Shown one piece after another: positions 57,074 through 64,000 of a stretch of DNA of 64,000 nt; the stretch's first letter is position 1; each line of letters begins with the position of its first letter. Source of the stretch: an uncultured Candidatus Competibacteraceae bacterium (GTDB lineage Bacteria > Pseudomonadota > Gammaproteobacteria > Competibacterales > Competibacteraceae); NCBI GenBank assembly GCA_903879705.1, contig CAIRMO010000055.1, positions 24,124-88,123 on the forward strand, given 5' to 3'. The notes under the pieces are model-generated. The model worked only from the letters and a program-made list of their open reading frames with translations, ran no database searches and had not been told where the DNA came from. Both the position numbers and the translations under genes were made by a program.

Positions 57074-60000
57074 TCAATCCGCCGCTGGCTTCTCCAGCCA
57101 CCGCCGCAACAGCTCCCGCAGCTGTTCCAAACCATAGGGCTTGCTCTGATAGTCATCCATGCCCTCGGCCAGAAACCGCTCACGGTCGCCTTTCATGGCA
57201 TTAGCGGTCATGGCAACAATCACCGACCGTGGCCCATCGCTGGCTTGCGCCGCCCGAATTCGTTGCGTGGCCTCGATACCGTCCATGATCGGCATCTGAA
57301 TATCCATCAAAATCAGTGGATAATAATGGGCTAACGCCTTATCCACCGCGATCTGGCCGTTTTCCGCGATCTCCACGGCATAACCCAGCTTGCGCAACTG
57401 GTTCAGCGCCAGCTTGCGGTTGATCGGGTTATCCTCAGCCAGCAGGATCGGCGCGGGATTATCGGCTGACGTCACCTGAACCGTTGGGGTAGCCGCCAGT
57501 TCCGGGATCAGTTCACTCGCCGGAGTAGCGGCCCGGTCGAACAGCCCGACCAGCGTGTCAAACAATCGGGATTGGTGAACGGGTCTGGTCAGCCAGGCTT
57601 CAAATCCCAGCGCCAGCGCCCGCACGCCCAATCCCTTCTCATCCAGATCCGCCAACAGCAGCCGGGGGATATGCGCCCAGCGCGGCTTCAGTCCAATCTG
57701 CAACTGCTGGAGACTCTCGCTATCCAGGGCCAGCCCGACCAGGATCACGCGAAATGGCGCATCCACGGCCTGCTCCAGCGCCGCCAGCGCTTCGGCGGCA
57801 GTCGTGGTCATCACCGGTTCCATTCCCCAGGACAGCAGGTATTCCCGCAGCAGCCCCTGCGCACGCCGACCATGATCGACCACCAGCACCCGGGTTACGC
57901 CTTGCGCCTGAACCTGCGTTCGCCGACCGGAATTCTGCTCGACCAAACCCAGCGGCACCCGGAACCAGAACCGGGAGCCGACGCCTTCCTCGCTGTCCAT
58001 CCCGATCTCGCCGCCCATCAACTCAATCAACCGCTTGCTGATGCTCAAGCCAAGACCCGTGCCGCCAAACTGGCGAGTGAGGGAACCGTCGATCTGGGTA
58101 AAGGGCTGGAACAGCCGACCACGCGCTGTCGCCGGAATCCCCATGCCGGTATCGGTCACCGTAAAACAGAGCCAGGCATAGCGTTCAGCGATCCGTTCCA
58201 GTTCACACCGGAGGGTAATTTCACCGCGCACGGTAAACTTCACTGCATTGCCCAACAAATTCAGCAGCACCTGCCGCAGCCGCCCTTCATCGCCGCTAAC
58301 CCGGGACGGGGTCTGCGGTGCGACAAAGCTCATCAGCTCCAGCCGTTTCTCGTGCGCCCTGGGTGCCAGCACATCGGCAACGCTTTCCACCAGGGTCAAT
58401 GGCCCAAACACCGTCTGGGCCAATTCCATCTTGCCGGCCTCGATCTTCGAGAAATCAAGGATGTCATTGATGATACGCAGCAACGACCGGCCGGATTCCT
58501 CCGCGGCCAGCGCAAATTCGCGCTGCTGGGCGTCCAGCGGCGCGTCCAGCAATAAATCGAGCATTCCCAAAATACCGTTCATCGGGGTGCGGATTTCATG
58601 GCTAACCGCCGCCAGAAACTCCGACTTCAGCCGCGACGATTCCAGCGCCGCATCGCGGGCCTGTTCAGCGTCCTGCTGGGTCAGCCGCAGGCGCTGATTC
58701 ACCGCGCCGAGTTGTTCGCCCATGGCTACCAGCCCGGTGACCGTATCCTGCAATTCCAGCACCTTGAATTGCGGTGTCTGCTGCGCATAATCGCCGCCAC
58801 CAATCCGCTCAACCACCACGTCGATGGTTTCCAGCGGGCCGGCGATAAACCGGGCCATCTTCCGGGCGCGCCGATACAGAATGGCGAAAAAGAAAATATA
58901 AAACAGGATCATGCCACCGACCATCCAAGCTCCGATTATGGTTAGCCGCTGTCCCAGCGCATTGGCTTGGGCGTAGATGTGATCCTCCCGCACCAGCACC
59001 AGCAATTTCCAGCCGGTTTCGGGAATCGTTGCCCAGGCGGCCAGTTGCGAGCCGTTCAGTTCCAGCGTTTTGACGCCATCGAACTGCTCCTGGAGTGGGC
59101 TAAACCCGGCCCGCTGATAAACATTGAACGCTTCCGGCTTGAAGGTGTTCTGGCGGATGAAGTCGGTGTAGGCGTGAGTGGTCAGTTCCTTCAATCCCCA
59201 GTCGGTCTCGCCGGCACCGGGCAACGCCAGCAGGGTGCCGGTCTTGCTAACCAGCACGCCGTAGCCGTCCCAGGGAATCGCCAGGTTCAGAATGGCCTCG
59301 ACGATGGTCGCCACGGTCACATCCAGCCCTACAACCCCTTCCAGAAAGTCATCGCGGTAAACCGGCGCGATGCAGGACACCATCCAGCCCTGTCCGGCCG
59401 GGTCAACATACACATCGGTCCAGACCACACCACGACTGGGGTTATGCGCAGCGTCAGCCTCGTAATAGAAATTGAAGCTGGGAATATCCATCCGCGGCGC
59501 GTACTGACTCAGCACCTCAAAATAGGGGTAAATCCGGTTCAGCGAATCGAAGGTGTTCAGATACGCCTGCCCAACCAAGGGATGAGTCTGCTGAATGTCG
59601 CGCATCAACGGATCGAGCTGTGCGGTGCGGGCGGCTTTTTCACGCTGTTCCGGGCCGATCGGCTGAATCCCGCTGTAAAACAGCGCACCGCCGCTGCCAC
59701 CCTCGCGGGTGGTGTAATACACGCCATCGGGCGAATAGGCGTAGCGGCCCCGCTCAGCCGGTCCCGGATAAAAGGGGGTTTGCAACAACTGGGCAGTCTG
59801 GCGGCGGAACAGATCGGTAGTCTGGGAAACGGCCAGCAAGTGTTTCTGAATGGTCACCACTTCACGCTGGGCGATCCGGCGCAGTTCATCGCTGGCGATG
59901 GCCCGCACGGCAATAATGTTTTCCTGAGTGGCCAAGTGATTGGCAGCCAGATAAATGGCGATGAACAACACTTCCACCAACACCAATGGAATCAGCGCAG

Positions 60001-60085
60001 TGCGAAAATAGGACTGCCACACCCACTGGAACAGGGAAGGCGTTGGCAACGGTAGGTCATCAGATTGGGTTACGCTTTCTTTCAT
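57074..60085 (-). CDS. Hybrid sensor histidine kinase with Cache sensor and two receiver domains
   Basis: 1003 residues. N-terminal span (30-50), periplasmic dCache-type sensor (~60-370), second span (382-405), HAMP-like linker, dimerisation/phosphoacceptor domain with His496 in FLAAVSHEIRTPMNGILGML, and ATPase domain (DTGMGIPATARG; TGLGLSISKRL). Then two receivers: residues ~732-850, with Gly784 where the phosphoacceptor Asp belongs and no acidic pair at the start (VVDHGRR), and residues ~879-998, intact with Asp928. Last gene of satP-Cache-kinase. Ligand unknown; acetate or another carboxylate is a guess. Confidence 0.93.
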   Translation of the reverse strand: MKESVTQSDDLPLPTPSLFQWVWQSYFRTALIPLVLVEVLFIAIYLAANHLATQENIIAVRAIASDELRRIAQREVVTIQKHLLAVSQTTDLFRRQTAQLLQTPFYPGPAERGRYAYSPDGVYYTTREGGSGGALFYSGIQPIGPEQREKAARTAQLDPLMRDIQQTHPLVGQAYLNTFDSLNRIYPYFEVLSQYAPRMDIPSFNFYYEADAAHNPSRGVVWTDVYVDPAGQGWMVSCIAPVYRDDFLEGVVGLDVTVATIVEAILNLAIPWDGYGVLVSKTGTLLALPGAGETDWGLKELTTHAYTDFIRQNTFKPEAFNVYQRAGFSPLQEQFDGVKTLELNGSQLAAWATIPETGWKLLVLVREDHIYAQANALGQRLTIIGAWMVGGMILFYIFFFAILYRRARKMARFIAGPLETIDVVVERIGGGDYAQQTPQFKVLELQDTVTGLVAMGEQLGAVNQRLRLTQQDAEQARDAALESSRLKSEFLAAVSHEIRTPMNGILGMLDLLLDAPLDAQQREFALAAEESGRSLLRIINDILDFSKIEAGKMELAQTVFGPLTLVESVADVLAPRAHEKRLELMSFVAPQTPSRVSGDEGRLRQVLLNLLGNAVKFTVRGEITLRCELERIAERYAWLCFTVTDTGMGIPATARGRLFQPFTQIDGSLTRQFGGTGLGLSISKRLIELMGGEIGMDSEEGVGSRFWFRVPLGLVEQNSGRRTQVQAQGVTRVLVVDHGRRAQGLLREYLLSWGMEPVMTTTAAEALAALEQAVDAPFRVILVGLALDSESLQQLQIGLKPRWAHIPRLLLADLDEKGLGVRALALGFEAWLTRPVHQSRLFDTLVGLFDRAATPASELIPELAATPTVQVTSADNPAPILLAEDNPINRKLALNQLRKLGYAVEIAENGQIAVDKALAHYYPLILMDIQMPIMDGIEATQRIRAAQASDGPRSVIVAMTANAMKGDRERFLAEGMDDYQSKPYGLEQLRELLRRWLEKPAAD

Positions 60086-60108
60086 TTACTAATTCCATTC
60101 TTGAAATT

Positions 60109-60129
60109 CCCCCGCCGTTGCGGCGGGGG
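60109..60129. terminator. Hairpin between Cache protein and kinase genes
   Basis: Perfect 9-base GC stem CCCCCGCCG / CGGCGGGGG with loop TTG. On the minus (coding) strand it lies after the Cache-protein stop and 24 bases before the kinase ATG. It has no T-run, so it may be an attenuator or mRNA stabiliser that sets kinase expression below that of the Cache protein. Confidence 0.45.
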
Positions 60130-60161
60130 AGACTCAAATTAAAAAAGACCCAATCCCCTGC

Positions 60162-60710
60162 TTAGGGCGCGTCTTTCTTCAGTTGCTTGCCCTGCACGGC
60201 TATTTTGTTCAGATCCTCGACGCTCATCTTCTCGTCATAGATCCCGGCGCCGACCTGGATGTCGGGTTTGAAGGAAACCTCGGCGCTATGCACATAGGAA
60301 ATTTTGCGTGAAGCTTTAGCTTCACCCGGTTTTGGCCACCAGTATTCAACCCAGCCGCCATCGGTTTTAGCGCCTTCCTTGCACATTTCCTTGAACAGCA
60401 GCTTATCCTTGTCATCCTTCATTTGCAGGATCGGTTTCCCGACCATGTCGGGCCGTAGCGGATGACCGAGCATCACGTTATCCCGGCAGCTATAGACGAA
60501 GACATAGCTGTCTTTCCATACCCAGCGGGCGTCCTTGTTGTTATTGAAATCGATGAACCCGGCCAAGCCCTTGTCGTTCAGATACTGAACGGCTTCACTA
60601 ACCTTGGCGACCACTTCTTCCGGAGTGGCGGCGTTGGGATCGGCGGCCAAAACGGGTGCAGCGCTCAACAGCAGGGCCAGACTGGCAAAACCTAGCGTTG
60701 TTTTCCGCAT
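60162..60710 (-). CDS. Exported single-Cache domain protein
   Basis: 182 residues. Signal peptide (KTTLGFASLALLLSAAPVLA). The mature part is one sCache-type domain: a long helix (EEVVAKVSEAVQYLNDKGLA), then DSYVFVYSCRDNVMLGHPLRP and WVEYWWPKPGEAKASRKISY. These bind small ligands, often carboxylates, when joined to chemoreceptors or kinases; here it is free in the periplasm. It sits between an acetate permease and a Cache kinase, so it might be a binding-protein partner for the kinase; this is inference. Confidence 0.85.
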   Translation of the reverse strand: MRKTTLGFASLALLLSAAPVLAADPNAATPEEVVAKVSEAVQYLNDKGLAGFIDFNNNKDARWVWKDSYVFVYSCRDNVMLGHPLRPDMVGKPILQMKDDKDKLLFKEMCKEGAKTDGGWVEYWWPKPGEAKASRKISYVHSAEVSFKPDIQVGAGIYDEKMSVEDLNKIAVQGKQLKKDAP

Positions 60711-60745
60711 CTTGAAATCCTCTAGCAGTGGGTGGCGAGGTTCGC

Positions 60746-61312
60746 TCAGGAAACCCAGGGTTTACCGGCGGGCAACAGTTCCTTGCCATAAATTTCATTC
60801 AGGATGACCCGGGCCATCATGTACCAGGCCGCCAGGGCGCAGACCATCAGTTCATAGCCGGCTACCACGGTCAGGCCAGGATAACCAAAGTGCGCCAGAT
60901 CGAGCAGGATGAAGCCGATGAGCAGGGTGGTGAAGGTGAACGCCATCGCGCCATGAATCCGCAGTGAACCCACCCACAGGATCGCGGTGAACAGGGTCCA
61001 GGCCACCAGAAACCAGCCCACATCCTCGGTGCTGGCCTTGAACAGATCGTACTTGTTGCCCAGCAGCATCAAGCACAGGGAAATCCAGAACGCCCCGTAA
61101 GAAGTAAAGGCGCAATAGCCGAAATTGTTGCCGGTCTTCATTTCTTGCAGACCGGCGATCAGTTGCGCCATTCCGCCGAACATCAGACCCAGCCAAACCA
61201 CCGGGCCGATGCTGGGCATCCAGCCGACGTTGTGAAATTGCAAGACCAGTGTGGTCAGGCCGAAACCGGCCAGGCCGACCACCGCTGGGTTGCCAAGTTT
61301 TTGTTCTGCCAT
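60746..61312 (-). CDS. satP: Acetate/succinate permease, AceTr (SatP/YaaH) family
   Basis: 188 residues with six membrane spans. The family signature NPAVVGLAGFG lies at residues 8-18, and later segments (NFGYCAFTSYGAFWISL) match. AceTr proteins take up acetate, in symport with protons or as a channel. First gene of the minus-strand operon, 35 bases before the Cache gene; divergent from acs, which activates the acetate it brings in. Confidence 0.92.
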   Translation of the reverse strand: MAEQKLGNPAVVGLAGFGLTTLVLQFHNVGWMPSIGPVVWLGLMFGGMAQLIAGLQEMKTGNNFGYCAFTSYGAFWISLCLMLLGNKYDLFKASTEDVGWFLVAWTLFTAILWVGSLRIHGAMAFTFTTLLIGFILLDLAHFGYPGLTVVAGYELMVCALAAWYMMARVILNEIYGKELLPAGKPWVS

Positions 61313-61449
61313 GCTTGTTAACCTCTTGAGTGAATTTTCCAGGTTGCGATCCGCCTTGTTCCGGGATTGGCGTCGGGCGGGGTCTTCACAACCTTAACCA
61401 CTATAGGAAAAATTTCTGGTGGTGACAGGGAAATAGCACGAAAAAAACA

Positions 61450-61577
61450 TCCTCTAAATTTTCCTGCGGTACGAACCATGCGGCGGACGAGCGCAATTAG
61501 CAAGATCAAAGAATGGGTGAAAGCAACGATCCCGTCCTGCGCCGCAATCCCTCGTCATCACAGAAAAATTTAGAGGA
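61450..61577. mobile_element. MITE-like short inverted-repeat element (copy B)
   Basis: Left end TCCTCTAAATTTTCCTG (61450-61466) and right end CAGAAAAATTTAGAGGA (61561-61577) are inverted with one mismatch in 17. Size 128 bases. Ends match copy A at 50447, and the interiors share short blocks (GAACCA near the left, ACGATCC and CATC near the right). It sits between the divergent satP and acs genes. Confidence 0.65.
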
Positions 61578-61807
61578 GGAAAAATTTTAGCGGATCCTCG
61601 GTATGTTAGCCCGACGGTGCTTGCGCCGGACGGTGGGTCAACCCGCCGTCCGGCGCATTCGGTTTGAACAACTTGCCGCATGGCTTGACACAAACCAGCG
61701 AATCGTAGACTAAACTAAAAATGCTTTGAACCGGACTGGTTGGCAGCGCCCGCTTCGTCCGGTTGCAAACAGCACAACCCTCATTTCACCCAAGGAGAAA
61801 CACCCTC
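61578..61807 (+). other. Upstream region of acs
   Basis: 230 bases without a gene. It holds a long hairpin (61623-61656) and a perfect -35 element TTGACA (61685-61690); the best -10 candidates are TAGACT (61706-61711, spacer 15) or TAAACT (61711-61716, spacer 20), neither ideal, so activator dependence is likely. The ribosome site AAGGAGAAA precedes ATG 61808. Confidence 0.5.
61623..61656. promoter_or_regulatory. Long perfect palindrome upstream of acs
   Basis: GCGCCGGACGG (61623-61633) pairs with CCGTCCGGCGC (61646-61656), and the inside pairs again (GGGT/ACCC), giving a stem of about 16 bases with one wobble. There is no T-run. It lies just 5' of the -35 element and could be an operator, a REP-type element or a hairpin ending divergent transcripts. 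Confidence 0.5.
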
Positions 61808-63745
<1,938 letters not shown>

Positions 63746-63772
63746 CCGCGCCGCGCACCCATCCAACGGGAT

Positions 63773-63806
63773 AACCCGGCTGCTTGCGAGGCAGCCGGGT
63801 TTTTTA
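63773..63806 (+). terminator. Rho-independent terminator after acs
   Basis: AACCCGGCTGC (63773-63783) pairs with GCAGCCGGGTT (63791-63801), 11 bases perfect, loop TTGCGAG, followed by T-rich TTTTTATT. Confidence 0.92.
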
Positions 63807-63834
63807 TTGCTCGCCGCGAGCCTGAATTTCCGCA

Positions 63835-63855
63835 TCTTCTAAATTTTCCGGTGAT
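63835..63855. repeat. Solo end of the MITE-like element (copy C)
   Basis: TCTTCTAAATTTTCCGGTGA and one further base match the left end of copies A and B. No matching right end is found before the window ends, so this is a truncated or solo end. Confidence 0.45.
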
Positions 63856-63931
63856 AACCAGATGTTGCGATATAGGAATCCGACCTGAGTTGTGGAATTG
63901 CCGCTTCGAACCACCCCGGCGCTTCGCGCCA

Positions 63932-64000
63932 CCCCTCCTTATCCAAGGAGGGGATAAAACCAGCACGGTACATCGCTTTTTCCCCTCCTTGAGTAAGGAG
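63932..64000. repeat. Palindromic CCCCTCCTT repeat at the window end
   Basis: CCCCTCCTT (63932-63940) and AAGGAGGGG (63945-63953) form a perfect hairpin; a second CCCCTCCTT at 63983-63991 is followed by AAGGAG (63995-64000) at the window edge. This is the common dispersed repeat found between bacterial genes. The rest of the element lies outside the window. Confidence 0.65.

Noticed and set aside
58967..60055. Plus-strand open frame of 362 codons opposite the histidine kinase, with another at 57572-58555
   Set aside because: Both mirror the kinase gene and have the Gln/His-rich composition of shadows; the kinase motifs on the minus strand are clear.
63932..64000. Hairpins at the window end as terminators
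   Set aside because: Acs already has a strong terminator at 63773-63806, and these repeated CCCCTCCTT units lack T-runs; they look like dispersed repeats.

Overview
The window is a high-GC chromosomal segment of a gammaproteobacterium. The evidence is a Xanthomonas-style type II secretion cluster (order E-F-G-H-I-J-K-L-M-N-D), gatCAB divergent from mreBCD, the mrdA-rodA-mltB-rlpA-dacA-ybeD-lipB elongation/lipoate block, and an engB-cytochrome c4-resB-ccsA-dsbA block. System II cytochrome c biogenesis, a paired acetate permease and acetyl-CoA synthetase, and the protein families present would fit a Chromatiales/Competibacteraceae-type organism; that assignment is inference. No rRNA, tRNA, CRISPR array or prophage was seen.

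Layout. 1-9214: type II secretion genes, starting inside gspE and ending with the secretin gspD. 9239-11449: a TPR/SPINDLY-type O-GlcNAc transferase homologue. 11649-13317: a self-contained unit (promoter, exported protein of unknown function, terminator). 13459-17216: an exported Asp-box (sialidase-like) protein followed by a two-gene polysaccharide ABC exporter. 17217-17843: an AT-rich island with a probably decayed membrane-protein gene. 17844-26708: a forward surface-polysaccharide run, including a GT4/PIG-L deacetylase fusion, a GNAT protein, two more glycosyltransferases, an epimerase and two membrane proteins. 26607-31109: an opposing operon gmd-fcl-GT2-DUF2304-GT4 for GDP-fucose and glycosyl transfer. 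31140-31510: a frameshifted IS4-like transposase remnant. 31550-32233: a carboxylesterase.

32308-35573 holds gatB-gatA-gatC (reverse), divergent from the cell-shape and wall cluster mreB-mreC-mreD-mrdA-rodA-mltB-rlpA-dacA-ybeD-lipB (35696-45803). tkt-gap-pgk (45988-50389) encodes transketolase and two triose-phosphate enzymes. After a small inverted-repeat element come engB (reverse), cytochrome c4, resB-ccsA, dsbA and an EEP-family hydrolase (50619-57060). The last block is an apparent acetate module: satP, a single-Cache protein and a 1003-residue hybrid histidine kinase on the minus strand, divergent from acs on the plus strand (57074-63745).

How it fits together. The left third concerns export and the cell surface: T2SS exports folded proteins, the ABC exporter and glycosyltransferases build a fucose-containing polysaccharide, and DsbA and the c-type cytochrome machinery service the periplasm. 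The middle is core cell-wall elongation. The right end is central carbon and acetate uptake, with a sensor kinase that may be tied to acetate. The least explained items are the exported protein at 11800, the orphan 61-codon gene at 22006, the pair of membrane proteins at 24007-26708, the sensor kinase with one inactive receiver domain, and a family of short inverted-repeat elements at 50447, 61450 and 63835.
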